Shown one piece after another: positions 32,005 to 40,506 of a stretch of DNA of 64,000 bases. Numbering within the stretch: the stretch's first letter is position 1; each line of letters begins with the position of its first letter. Source of the stretch: Treponema sp. (GTDB lineage: Bacteria > Spirochaetota > Spirochaetia > Treponematales > Treponemataceae); contig JAFUTH010000003.1 of the NCBI GenBank assembly GCA_017484285.1, positions 124,001 through 188,000 of the forward strand, written 5' to 3'. Under the pieces are notes generated by a model. That model searched no databases. It saw only the letters and a list, made by a program, of their open reading frames with translations, and was not told where the DNA came from. The position numbers were made by a program, and so were the translations under genes.

Positions 32005-32787
32005 TCATACATGTCTCCTCTCGCCCTCAAAACTTACGCTGTACAAAAACAAGCCAGTCGGCGGCGCGGTAGGTCCTGCCCGCTTTCGGTCGCGCGAATC
32101 AAGCACTTCCTTAAAATACGCGGGCGACTTTCCGCTCTTCTCAAAAAAAACAAGGCTTCCCACAAGGCTTCGCACCATTTTCCACAAAAACGCGTTCGCG
32201 CAGATTTCAAACACAATCACGGCGGGATTCTTCTCGTCGCGGAAAAAATGCGCGTTCTCGATGTAGCGGCACGTGGAAAGGCTCGCGTCTCCCGCGGCGG
32301 CAAAGGTCGCGCAGTCAAGCTCGCCCCGTAAGCACGAAGCCATTTCGTTTAAAACGGCAAGGTTAGGCTCGTGGTGAATCGCCCACACATAGCGCATTTC
32401 GCTCGCAAAGGGGTTCTTGGTGTGGATAAAATAGCGGTAAGTGCGGCTCGTCGCCGAAAATCGTGAGGAAAACTCCTCGCCTACTTCTTTTGAGCCGACA
32501 ATGCGAATGTCATTCGGCAAAAAAGCGTTGAGCGCGGGAACATACTTCTCAGGCGGAATGGAATCAATCGGAGAGAAAAAATTCGCCGCTTGCCGGAAGG
32601 CATGGACGCCCGAGTCAGTGCGCCCGCTCCCGGTCAGCGCAACGGGAACTTTGTGAATCTTTGCAAGCGCACTCTCAATCTCGCCCTGCACGGTGCGCAC
32701 GGGCTTTCCACCGTCGCTCTTGTCCTGCCGCTGCCAGCCGCAAAAATCCGTGCCGTCATAGGAAACAGTAAGAAGAATGTTACGCAT
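32005..32787 (-). CDS. truA: tRNA pseudouridine(38-40) synthase
   Basis: The 260-residue protein has VSYDGTDFCGWQRQ at the N-terminus, GSGRTDSGVHAFRQAANF with the catalytic aspartate, and RTYRYFI. It modifies positions 38-40 of tRNA anticodon arms. Length is normal. Its ATG overlaps the stop of the DUF2225 gene. It is the last gene of a leftward housekeeping run that ends where the sulfur island begins. The 200 bases after it hold only the two sulfur-operon promoters. Confidence 0.95.
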   Translation of the reverse strand: MRNILLTVSYDGTDFCGWQRQDKSDGGKPVRTVQGEIESALAKIHKVPVALTGSGRTDSGVHAFRQAANFFSPIDSIPPEKYVPALNAFLPNDIRIVGSKEVGEEFSSRFSATSRTYRYFIHTKNPFASEMRYVWAIHHEPNLAVLNEMASCLRGELDCATFAAAGDASLSTCRYIENAHFFRDEKNPAVIVFEICANAFLWKMVRSLVGSLVFFEKSGKSPAYFKEVLDSRDRKRAGPTAPPTGLFLYSVSFEGERRHV

Positions 32788-33704
32788 TATTCCTCGTCGT
32801 CGTCATCGCCGAAGTCGATTGTGTTCGCTTCTTTGAGCAAGTCGCTGATTTTGTCATAGAGATTTCGTGCGTTCTCAAGGAGCGGGCCGGGTTTTGCCTT
32901 TGAGGATTTTCCGAGACCGAAGATTCGTGCAATCGCGCGCTTGTCCTCGTCGAGTTTTTTGTAGCGGAGCGGCATATCTTCCGTTTGACCGTATTTGAAC
33001 TCAAGCAAGCCAATCAGATAAATCATGCCGTCATAGCCGTAGTTTTTGTCCATGTCGGGGCCAAAGTTATTTACACCGGCGAAGGTCTCAACGCGGTTCG
33101 TCTCGTTCAAAATCGTCTGCTCATAAAAAAAGTTAGCTTTTTGATAGAAAACGTGCGCAATATAGTCGTAGTTGTAGCCCGGAATCGTCTCGTTGAGGTG
33201 ATTGCAGAGCCATGCGAGACGGAGCGAAATCATCGCGCGCTTGAACGTCGGCGCGTAGCCCACATCGACTTTTTCGTAAGAAAGGAGCGCGAGATAGTAC
33301 ATCGCCGCGCCATCAAGCAGATTGCGCTCACGGGAAAGCTCGTAATGCGGAAAAATCGTTGAGACCATCTTTTTGCGCCGCTCGTCATCGTCCCGAAGCG
33401 CCTCAATCGACGGCTTGTCAGTGATTTCCTCAAAATCTTTCCAGAAAAACGCGAGATGACAGCGCGGACACGCACCGACCGCGTAGATGAGCGGATAGAC
33501 CGCGCCGTATTTTTCAGAGGGAATGTAGTTTCGGTGGAGTTCATCGGTAAGCTCGCCCGCATTCATGCGCCCGCTTCCGGTAAGCATCTCTTCTTTTGCA
33601 AAGTCACGCTGGCACACCGGACAGCGGCACTTTGACTTTGACCAATACGAGAGTTTTGGCTTTTTGTCAGAATCAGAATCTTGTTTTGAAGAACGTGTGT
33701 ACAT
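32787..33704 (-). CDS. DUF2225 family protein
   Basis: The 305-residue cytoplasmic protein has zinc-finger-like pairs CRCPVC near residue 28 and ACPRC near residue 79. A helical, TPR-like region follows (YYLALLSYEKVDVGYAPTFKRAMISLRLAWLCNHL), and the C-terminus is acidic (IDFGDDDDEE). DUF2225 proteins are common in spirochetes and Firmicutes and have no settled function. It is encoded between acpS and truA with almost no spacing. Confidence 0.82.
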   Translation of the reverse strand: MYTRSSKQDSDSDKKPKLSYWSKSKCRCPVCQRDFAKEEMLTGSGRMNAGELTDELHRNYIPSEKYGAVYPLIYAVGACPRCHLAFFWKDFEEITDKPSIEALRDDDERRKKMVSTIFPHYELSRERNLLDGAAMYYLALLSYEKVDVGYAPTFKRAMISLRLAWLCNHLNETIPGYNYDYIAHVFYQKANFFYEQTILNETNRVETFAGVNNFGPDMDKNYGYDGMIYLIGLLEFKYGQTEDMPLRYKKLDEDKRAIARIFGLGKSSKAKPGPLLENARNLYDKISDLLKEANTIDFGDDDDEE

Positions 33705-33707
33705 TGT

Positions 33708-34127
33708 TTACCCCCGTGCGCAGTCAGTTCCGTGTATTTCGATAACGACAAATGCCGTCGCAAATTCCTTTTCGTGCGAAATCGACACATGAACATTCCA
33801 ATTGATTCCGCAGCGTTTGTCAAGAAGAGCCGCCGTTTTTTGCCCGATGGCGAATTCCGGCTTTCCGTCGGTATTTTTTTGTATGCCGAAGTCAGCGAGC
33901 TCAAGAGCGACAAAGCCCGTGCCGAGTGCCTTTGAAAACGCTTCCTTTGCCGCAAAGCGCGCGGCATAGTGCTCGCTCAGAAAATGCAGCCGTTTTTCAC
34001 GCTCGGCATCATCTGAAACGGGAACAATCTCGCACGCATGAAAAAAGCGCGCAAGCATCTCGGGATTTCTGACCCATTTTTCGAAGCGAGAGACCTTTGC
34101 AATATCAGTGCCGATGCCAAAAATCAC
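33708..34127 (-). CDS. acpS: Holo-[acyl-carrier-protein] synthase
   Basis: The 139-residue phosphopantetheinyl transferase has MIFGIGTDIAKVSRFEKW, with the metal-binding aspartate, and RFAAKEAFSKALGTGF, with the catalytic KEA. HVSISHEKEFATAFVV closes the fold. It activates ACP for fatty-acid synthesis. Length is typical (about 125-140). Confidence 0.95.
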   Translation of the reverse strand: MIFGIGTDIAKVSRFEKWVRNPEMLARFFHACEIVPVSDDAEREKRLHFLSEHYAARFAAKEAFSKALGTGFVALELADFGIQKNTDGKPEFAIGQKTAALLDKRCGINWNVHVSISHEKEFATAFVVIEIHGTDCARG

Positions 34128-34135
34128 CGCGCCCC

Positions 34136-35158
34136 CTACTCGACTTTCTCGTCAAGTTCACCGCCTGCCGTTTCAACCACGGTGATTTTCTCTTCTTCGT
34201 CCGTTTCGGCGACTGGCACTTCCTTAGCAGCAAATGTCACCGGTATCGACTTCGTGTATCCGTCAGCAAGCGAAAGATTTCTCGGCACGGAATATGAAAG
34301 CTCTAGATAGACCGTTCCCGGCGCAGAAACCGCAGACGCATCAGCCGTCACAAACGTTGCAGCCGGCGTAAAGCGCTCAAGCGCGGGAACTGAGCCCTCA
34401 AGCGTGACCGTGACTTCTCTCGTCATTGCCCGCACCTCAAGTTCCGGCGAAAGATGACGAATCGTAACTGGCAGTTTCGTAAATTGCTTGCTGCCCTGCG
34501 CTTCCTCAAGCTCCACGGTGACAGCGACTTCAATATCATCATGCGTAATGAACATGCCTTTTTTTTCGACTTTGACCTTTGACGTAAATGCCGTCCGTGC
34601 GTTCGACATCGATACGCTGAGCGTTTGAAGCGATTTGCAGTTCTGTATCATCGTGCGCGGCCCTGTAATTGCAATCTGATCCGGCTTTACCGTCGCCGCT
34701 TTAAGCAGATAGCCGTCAGCAGGTTTTCCGCTCACCAGCGGCACAATATCAACGAATGCAGTGATTTCTTCCTCAACTTTGAGGCGCACGATTTCAGGCG
34801 TGACTTTAAGTTCCAGCGGATTCAGCACGCTCGCAGAATCAGAGAGATTGAGCAAGACGGGAAAATCATAGCTTCCATCGCTCGAAACATAGCTCAAATC
34901 AAGATAGGCTTTGAGGTCGCTTTCGCGCACTTGCGCTAAATCCTCGGCTTTTCCGCGCGCCGATACAGCGACCGTACGCGGGTGCGGCTCAATCGAAACA
35001 TAACCGTTCTTTGACTCGACCGTAAGTGGCACCGAAAAAACCTTTTTGTCGACACTCTGCGTCTGGTACACCACATAGAGGAAGAGCGCAATCACAAAAC
35101 AGACCGCTTTTATCTGCCAGTTTTCAATCAATTTATCAAATACTTGCTTTGCTTTCAT
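34136..35158 (-). CDS. ybbR: YbbR/CdaR-like protein
   Basis: ATG 35158 (MKAKQVFDKL) follows GAGGAT, better than a start 14 codons upstream inside cdaA. One membrane segment (VCFVIALFLYVVYQTQS) is followed by three or four YbbR repeats outside the membrane, such as PHPRTVAVSARG, LELKVTPEIVRLKVEE and VKPDQIAITGPRTMI. YbbR proteins regulate the adjacent diadenylate cyclase. The gene overlaps cdaA by 23 bases, the usual order. Confidence 0.87.
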   Translation of the reverse strand: MKAKQVFDKLIENWQIKAVCFVIALFLYVVYQTQSVDKKVFSVPLTVESKNGYVSIEPHPRTVAVSARGKAEDLAQVRESDLKAYLDLSYVSSDGSYDFPVLLNLSDSASVLNPLELKVTPEIVRLKVEEEITAFVDIVPLVSGKPADGYLLKAATVKPDQIAITGPRTMIQNCKSLQTLSVSMSNARTAFTSKVKVEKKGMFITHDDIEVAVTVELEEAQGSKQFTKLPVTIRHLSPELEVRAMTREVTVTLEGSVPALERFTPAATFVTADASAVSAPGTVYLELSYSVPRNLSLADGYTKSIPVTFAAKEVPVAETDEEEKITVVETAGGELDEKVE

Positions 35159-35951
35159 CGATGGTATCCTCAATTGTTCGCTGGGCGGCAGAAACCTCAA
35201 GCAGGCTCTCGAGCATCTTCGTGACCTGACTCGGCTTTAGGTCGTAATGCAGTTTTGAATCATAGGCAAGACTGATAGCCCCCGTCTCCTCTGAAACGAC
35301 GAGCACCACCGCGTCAGTCGTCTCGCACAAACCGAGCGCCGCACGATGTCGCGTGCCGAACGTTTTTTTGATGTCGTATTGCTCGCTTAACGGCAAAAAA
35401 CACCCCGCCGCCAAGATTTTTCCGTTCTGGACGATACACGCTGCGTCGTGAAGCGGTGTCTCATGCCCGAAAATCGTGACGAGCAACGCCGAAGAGATGT
35501 CCGCATTGAGTTTTGTGCCCGTGTCGATGATGTCGTCAAGGCGCGTGTGGCGCGTAAACACGACGAGCATGCCTTTTTTGAGTTTTGAGAGCGTTTCCGC
35601 CGCGACCACGGCAGTATCGACAAAAGTGTGGCGTGAGTGATTTCCGAACGTGAACAAATCATTCTGACCGATTTTGAGAAAAACCTTACGCAATTCCGGC
35701 TGGAAGACGATAGCAAAGGCAATCGCGAACGCTGGCGCAAGTTTGTTGAGAATCCAAAGGAGCGTCGAAAGCTTGAGGATAAACGCGACCGCATAAAAGA
35801 GCGCGACCGTAAGCCCCGCCATGATAATCTGAACCGCGTTCGTCCGAATGATAATCTGATATGCCTTGTATAAAAGGAACGTGATGATTCCCACATCAAT
35901 AATCGGGCGAACAAGATTCCAAAGTGTCTGTAATCCGTCAAATGCGTTCAA
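35136..35951 (-). CDS. cdaA: Diadenylate cyclase (CdaA/DacA)
   Basis: The 271-residue protein starts at TTG 35951 behind GGAG. It has three membrane segments, then a DAC domain with FQPELRKVFLKIG, LHDAACIV, FLPLS and GTRHRAALG. It makes c-di-AMP. The usual DGA motif reads DAA here (HDAACIV against HDGAVII), a conservative glycine-to-alanine change at an ATP-contacting loop that could affect activity. The ybbR gene follows. Confidence 0.9.
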   Translation of the reverse strand: MNAFDGLQTLWNLVRPIIDVGIITFLLYKAYQIIIRTNAVQIIMAGLTVALFYAVAFILKLSTLLWILNKLAPAFAIAFAIVFQPELRKVFLKIGQNDLFTFGNHSRHTFVDTAVVAAETLSKLKKGMLVVFTRHTRLDDIIDTGTKLNADISSALLVTIFGHETPLHDAACIVQNGKILAAGCFLPLSEQYDIKKTFGTRHRAALGLCETTDAVVLVVSEETGAISLAYDSKLHYDLKPSQVTKMLESLLEVSAAQRTIEDTIDESKASI

Positions 35952-36102
35952 AATACGACTCCGAAACTAGTATACCGTTTTTTCCCCGTTTTATCCATAA
36001 AATTTTAGGGGCAAATGAACTTTCTACGGGCTTTCCGCCATTCCGCTGTCGCTCCAATGCTCCGCACCCCGCGCTGCGGGTGGCTCCAATCCCGAGCCGC
36101 CC

Positions 36103-36924
36103 TTACGCTTCAAAAAAACAGTTCATCACTTTTAAGGAGTCCACCGTTTCTTTCACGTCGTGCACACGGACGAGCGACGCGCCGTGAAGGACTGAAAGCA
36201 GATTTGCCGAAAGCGTTCCCGAAAGCCGCTCTTCAACGGCGCGAGCCGTCACCTCACCGATGCAGGTTTTCCGCGAAAGAGCCATGAGAACGGGGAATTT
36301 TCCGTTTAAAACTTCACCGCACCGACGCATCAGCTCAAAATTATCGTGCGTGTTCTTCCCGAAGCCTATTCCCACATCGAGCCAGATTTTTTCTTCCGCG
36401 ATTCCACAAGACTTCGCATAGTCCACGCGGTTTTTAAGATACTCGTTCACTTCGTCAAACACATGCTCGTACACGGTGTTTTTCTGCATGGTGCTCGGGT
36501 TTCCGCGCTTGTGCATCAAAATCACGGGAATTTTCGTTTCCGCACAGAACGGAGCGAGCCGTTCGTCATCTTCAAGGGCAGAAATATCGTTTAAAATGTC
36601 CGCGCCCTCATCAAAAGCCGCTTTCATTACTTCGAATTTGCGCGTATCAACCGAAATCGGAATGTCACTCACGCGCCGCACGGCACGAATCACGGGCACA
36701 ACGCGGCGGATTTCCTCTTCCGCGCCCACATACTCGCTCCCCGGCCGCGTGGATTCTCCGCCAATGTCAAGCATATCCGCGCCCTCGTCAATCAATCGAA
36801 GCGCGTTCTCCACCCCACCGCGACTCTCCGCAAAAAAAGAGTCAGGCGTCGCGTTCACAATTCCCATCACAAACGCGGGAAGTTCCGTTGTAATCGTGCG
36901 ATTTGAAAGATACAGTGTTTTCAT
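36103..36924 (-). CDS. folP: Dihydropteroate synthase
   Basis: ATG 36924 (MKTLYLSNR) has GAGGAATTT ahead; an earlier in-frame start lies in a repeat. Motifs are GIVNATPDSFF, IDEGADMLDIGGESTRPGS and PISVDTRKFEV, then LDVGIGFGKN. It condenses p-aminobenzoate with dihydropterin pyrophosphate. The 273-residue length is normal. Its ribosome site is supplied by the end of the fold-back repeat at 36931. The 150 bases downstream, before cdaA, hold GC-rich non-coding sequence only. Confidence 0.94.
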   Translation of the reverse strand: MKTLYLSNRTITTELPAFVMGIVNATPDSFFAESRGGVENALRLIDEGADMLDIGGESTRPGSEYVGAEEEIRRVVPVIRAVRRVSDIPISVDTRKFEVMKAAFDEGADILNDISALEDDERLAPFCAETKIPVILMHKRGNPSTMQKNTVYEHVFDEVNEYLKNRVDYAKSCGIAEEKIWLDVGIGFGKNTHDNFELMRRCGEVLNGKFPVLMALSRKTCIGEVTARAVEERLSGTLSANLLSVLHGASLVRVHDVKETVDSLKVMNCFFEA

Positions 36925-36930
36925 AAATTC

Positions 36931-37023
36931 CTCACAGAGTTCACGGAGTTCACAGAGAAATTTCAAAAATGTGAAAGTCGTTCCTACTCATCATGCTCTC
37001 TGTGTACTCTTTAGCTCTGTGAG
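36931..37023. repeat. Fold-back intergenic repeat, copy 1
   Basis: The element begins CTCACAGAG and ends CTCTGTGAG, with inner CACAGAGAA and CTCTCTGTG, so it can fold end to end. A similar 93-bp element lies at 42694-42786. It overlaps the 3' end of dxs and supplies the folP ribosome site. Confidence 0.8.
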
Positions 37024-38976
37024 TAGTTTTTGGGAAATCTCCCGTGCTGAAAGACCGGCTTCTTCAAGAACTTCGGCGCGCGTTCCCTGCGGGAAGAACC
37101 GCTCGGGGAAGGCGAACACGCTCACATTCTTAAAGCCGTGCTCAAACAGCACCGTCTCAATGTACTCGCCGATTCCGCCGTTTTTCACGCCGTCTTCAAT
37201 CACCGCAACCTTGTCGTATTTTTCTGCAAGCGAGACAAAATAGGCTTCGTCGAACGGCTTTATAAAGCGGAGCGAATAAATGTCGGTGTTTTTGCCGTTC
37301 TGGAGCAAAATCCGCGCTGTAACAAGCGTTTCGTCCAAGATTCCGCCCGTGCACACGAGCAGGATTTTTTCGGCAGCGCGGGAATTCTTTTTTTCTTCAT
37401 CGGAAACCGCAAGCTCCGTGTCAAAGTCAATGCTCAGATTCGGGGCAAATTCCGCATTCTTTAAAAGCACGCCCCGCCCCTCGGCAATCTCGCCCTCAAA
37501 GCTCGGCAATTCGCTCGGGCAGGAAAGCTTGGGATAGCGGATTGCGACAGGTCGCTTTGCGTTCACCGCCCACACAAGGCACAGGCTCAAATCAAGAGCC
37601 GTGGCAGGCGAAAGAATCGTCATGTTCGGCACGGGGCGCAAGAGCGCAATGTCAAAAATACCCTGGTGCGTCTCGCCGTCGTGGGGAACTGCCCCCGCGC
37701 GGTCAAAGCACAAAATCACATGGTGATTCGAGAGCGCAACATCGTGGATAATCTGGTCAACCGAGCGTTGGATAAAAGTAGAATAAATCGCCACCACGGG
37801 AATCATGCCGCCCGCCGCCAAACCAGAAGCAAAAGTGACGGCATGCTCTTCGGCGATTCCCACATCAAAAAAGCGTTCGGGATAGTGCCGCGCAAAGGTG
37901 TCAAGCCCCGTTCCCTTTGACATCGCCGCCGTAATCGCCATGATTTTTGTATTTTTTTCGGCAAGAGCCATAAGCGTGTGATTAAACGCCTCGGTAAAAC
38001 TGAGGCTGTCGAATTTTTCCATTTTTCCGTCGGAAATTTGGAAGGGGCCCACGCCGTGAAAGCTCGCGGGGTCATTTTCAGCAGGAGAATAGCCCTTGCC
38101 CTTTTTTGTATGCACATGCACAATCACCGGCTTTGGAAGGCGGCGCACACGGCGGAGATTTTCTTCGAGTTCTTTGATATTGTGCCCGTCAAGCGGCCCC
38201 ACATACTCAAAGCCCAAATCAGCGAAAAAGTTGCCCGTAAGGAACATGCCCTTAATCGCGCGTTTGAGGCGGTAAATGAATTTTCCGATGTGGTGTTTTG
38301 AATTCGGGATTTTCTCAACGATTCCGTCAACAAAATATCTGAACCGCTGGTAAAAGCCCGTCATGGTGAGCGTGCTTAAATAGCGGGAAATCGCGCCGTT
38401 ATTCGGGGAAATCGACATTTGGTTGTCGTTCAGCACAATGATTAAATTTTTTGAAAGCTGCCCCGCGTGAGCCAGAGCCTCGTACGCAAGCCCGCCCGTG
38501 AGCGCACCGTCTCCAATCACCACGACAACTTTGCGCGGCTTTGGATTCCGTCCCGCCGCCCGCTGCTCTTTTTCGATTTTATCCCATGCGGTTAAAAGCC
38601 CCAAGCCCTGCGAAATGGAAGTTGATGAATGCCCGTTGTCAAAAAAATCATGCGCGCTTTCCGTGCGGCGCGTAAAACCTGAGATGCCGCCCTGCGTTCT
38701 GAGAGAAGAAAAATCTGAATACCGTCCGGTCAAGAGTTTGTGCGTGTAGCACTGGTGGCTTACATCGAAAATAATCGCGTCCTCAGGGCTTTCAAACACG
38801 CGGTGCAGCGCGACCGTCAGCTCCACCACGCCGAGGTTGCTCGCCAAATGCCCGCCGTTTTTTGCCACCGTCTCGATGATGCGCTTACGGATTTCGGCGC
38901 ACAAATCATCAAGCTCGTTTTCCGCGATTTTTTTTACATCTGCCGGAGAGTGAATCTTTGAAAGAATCGTAATCAA
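36991..38976 (-). CDS. dxs: 1-Deoxy-D-xylulose-5-phosphate synthase
   Basis: The 661-residue thiamine-diphosphate enzyme starts at TTG 38976 behind AGGGAG. Motifs include HLASNLGVVELTVALH, GDGALTGGLAYEALAHAG (ThDP binding), GPLDGHNI and DRAGAVPHDGETHQG. It catalyses the first step of the MEP isoprenoid pathway. The C-terminal LLTELKSTQRA is encoded within the fold-back repeat, so the repeat may have replaced the original end. Confidence 0.96.
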   Translation of the reverse strand: MITILSKIHSPADVKKIAENELDDLCAEIRKRIIETVAKNGGHLASNLGVVELTVALHRVFESPEDAIIFDVSHQCYTHKLLTGRYSDFSSLRTQGGISGFTRRTESAHDFFDNGHSSTSISQGLGLLTAWDKIEKEQRAAGRNPKPRKVVVVIGDGALTGGLAYEALAHAGQLSKNLIIVLNDNQMSISPNNGAISRYLSTLTMTGFYQRFRYFVDGIVEKIPNSKHHIGKFIYRLKRAIKGMFLTGNFFADLGFEYVGPLDGHNIKELEENLRRVRRLPKPVIVHVHTKKGKGYSPAENDPASFHGVGPFQISDGKMEKFDSLSFTEAFNHTLMALAEKNTKIMAITAAMSKGTGLDTFARHYPERFFDVGIAEEHAVTFASGLAAGGMIPVVAIYSTFIQRSVDQIIHDVALSNHHVILCFDRAGAVPHDGETHQGIFDIALLRPVPNMTILSPATALDLSLCLVWAVNAKRPVAIRYPKLSCPSELPSFEGEIAEGRGVLLKNAEFAPNLSIDFDTELAVSDEEKKNSRAAEKILLVCTGGILDETLVTARILLQNGKNTDIYSLRFIKPFDEAYFVSLAEKYDKVAVIEDGVKNGGIGEYIETVLFEHGFKNVSVFAFPERFFPQGTRAEVLEEAGLSAREISQKLLTELKSTQRA

Positions 38977-38987
38977 GACTCCCTGAT

Positions 38988-39025
38988 AAAAAAAAGACCG
39001 CTAAAAGTATTGAACTTTGGCGGTC
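38988..39025 (-). terminator. Intrinsic terminator after the small mS38-like gene
   Basis: On the minus strand GACCGC (39025-39020) pairs with GCGGTC (39001-38996), with further AAAGT/ACTTT pairing, and is followed by eight T. It lies just upstream of the dxs ribosome site. Confidence 0.8.
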
Positions 39026-39074
39026 TCTTTTGACAAAGATGAATAGCTATACAAGCTAAAAAGCTGTCAAACTA

Positions 39075-39164
39075 TTACTTACTCTTATGTCGATTTCGTC
39101 TAAGCATCTTCTTTCGCTTATGTGTTGCAATCTTCTGACGCTTTCGTTTTTTTCCACAAGGCAC
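39075..39164 (-). CDS. Tiny basic protein, AURKAIP1/COX24 (mS38-like) domain
   Basis: A 29-residue frame starts at GTG 39164 with AAGGAG seven bases ahead and reads MPCGKKRKRQKIATHKRKK, then MLRRNRHKSK. About half of the residues are Lys or Arg. The KRQKIATHKRKKMLRRNRHK pattern matches bacterial AURKAIP1/COX24-domain proteins, related to mitochondrial small-subunit protein mS38, which bind ribosomes. It has its own promoter and terminator. The small size has probably left it unannotated in many genomes. Confidence 0.75.
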   Translation of the reverse strand: MPCGKKRKRQKIATHKRKKMLRRNRHKSK

Positions 39165-39194
39165 GATGGCACTCCTTAGTCACAAATTGTGTTT

Positions 39195-39223
39195 ATTATT
39201 AACAAAAGCCGCTCTTTCGTCAA
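39195..39223 (-). promoter_or_regulatory. Promoter of the small mS38-like gene
   Basis: On the minus strand: -35 TTGACG (39223-39218), a 17-bp spacer and -10 AATAAT (39200-39195), about 30 bases before the GTG start. Confidence 0.65.
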
Positions 39224-39246
39224 GAGTGACTTTTTATGTCCTAAAA

Positions 39247-39447
39247 CTAGTTTTTATCCTCGATTCGGCGGTACTGAATCTTAGAATTAAAAATCTGCTC
39301 TGCGGCGGTCGAAACGACCTTTCCGTCGTTTTCGTCGATGATTGGGTCATGAACCATCGCCATCTGATAGGCACGGTGACTTGCGGCAACCGTAGCTTCG
39401 TAAATGTTTCCGTTAAATTTTACAGTTTCTTCCAAAGGAAAAATCAT
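39247..39447 (-). CDS. rpoZ: RNA polymerase omega subunit-like protein
   Basis: ATG 39447 (MIFPLEETVKFNG) follows AGGGGAT; a longer start has no ribosome site. The 66-residue protein reads NIYEATVAASHRAYQMAMVHDP, then VVSTAAEQIFNSKIQYR, similar to the NRYELVLVAAKRARQL and IALREIAAGKI parts of omega. Omega aids assembly of RNA polymerase. The match is short, so the call is moderate. Confidence 0.65.
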   Translation of the reverse strand: MIFPLEETVKFNGNIYEATVAASHRAYQMAMVHDPIIDENDGKVVSTAAEQIFNSKIQYRRIEDKN

Positions 39448-39503
39448 GTTGTTTCTATCCCCTAAAAGTGATTTTGACATTCTAAAAGAAGATACATATT
39501 ATG

Positions 39504-40454
39504 TCAAGAAACGCGCTTCCAAATCATTCTATTTTCTCTGATTTCGTAGTCAATTCGCCCGCTTTCGTACAAGCCCGTGAGATAGGAGCGGAGCGTACTT
39601 CCAATCAAGCAGAACTGGCTCGTTTTGAGCACAATGCCGCTGCGGTCGGCGACACTTTTTAAAAGCTCCTCGGTCGTTTTGGGCGATTTGAGTTCGTCGA
39701 CAATCATGTCTTCGGTCTCAAGAATCGCAAGCAAATTCAGCTCGGCGATGCCCTCGATATTGTTCACGACGTCACCGTGACCAGGAATGTAAAAATCAGC
39801 CTCGATTGTTTGGATTTTTTGCAAGGATTCTTTCGTTTTCGTCTCGTCCAGAAGATACTGAATCCAGTGCTTTTTGATTGCGTTCCGCCCCGAAAGCACG
39901 TCGCCGGCAAACATCACGCGCATTCCGTCAGTGTCAGTGAGCAAAAATCCCACTTGGTCAACATAATGCCCTGGAAGCGACACGACTTTAAGCGAAATTC
40001 TACCCGCCCCGCACGGAAGAGCAATTTCTTCTTCGCCGTCAAACACGCGCTTTACGCGGCAGGCTTCGGCAAGCAAGTATTTCGAGCGAATGTCGTGAAT
40101 CGGAGTTCCGCCCCAAATGAGCTGGGTTTCAATCGTCGGAAATTCCATAAGATACGCCTCGCCCTTAGAAGCCCACACCTCGCAGCCCGTCTCGCGCACA
40201 AGGTAGGAATTCCCGCCGCAATGGTCAGCGTGCGAGTGCGTGTTGATAATCGCCCTGAGCGTGCCGTTCGGAAAATTATTGCGCATAAAATCAAGCAGCC
40301 GCGCCCCGTTCGTCTCGTCATTCCCCGAATCAATGAGATACAAGTCGCACGATTCTTCACCACGCGGAATCGTAATCAGCCCCGTGTTCGTCGGCATTTT
40401 GAGATAAGAAATATGTTCGCTTAATTTTACAAGCTGTTCAGTAGTAACCGACAC
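39504..40454 (-). CDS. Metallo-beta-lactamase-fold hydrolase
   Basis: The 316-residue protein starts at GTG 40454 behind GAGG. It has HSHADHCGGN (the HxHxDH metal motif), GHYVDQVGF, MFAGDVLSG and PGHGDVV. A C-terminal region (TTEELLKSVADRSGI, FCLIGSTLRSYLTGLYESGRIDYE) looks like a winged helix. The substrate is not recognisable; related proteins are thioesterases and glyoxalase-II-like enzymes. Confidence 0.85.
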   Translation of the reverse strand: MSVTTEQLVKLSEHISYLKMPTNTGLITIPRGEESCDLYLIDSGNDETNGARLLDFMRNNFPNGTLRAIINTHSHADHCGGNSYLVRETGCEVWASKGEAYLMEFPTIETQLIWGGTPIHDIRSKYLLAEACRVKRVFDGEEEIALPCGAGRISLKVVSLPGHYVDQVGFLLTDTDGMRVMFAGDVLSGRNAIKKHWIQYLLDETKTKESLQKIQTIEADFYIPGHGDVVNNIEGIAELNLLAILETEDMIVDELKSPKTTEELLKSVADRSGIVLKTSQFCLIGSTLRSYLTGLYESGRIDYEIRENRMIWKRVS

Positions 40455-40506
40455 TTATGCTTCCTCACCTTTCAATTTTCCGTTTTCAGTTTTTCAGTTT
40501 TTCAGT

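Noticed and set aside
31918-32331. 137-residue plus-strand frame after the distal sulfur operator
   Set aside because: It runs antisense through truA, has no ribosome site and no recognisable protein features.
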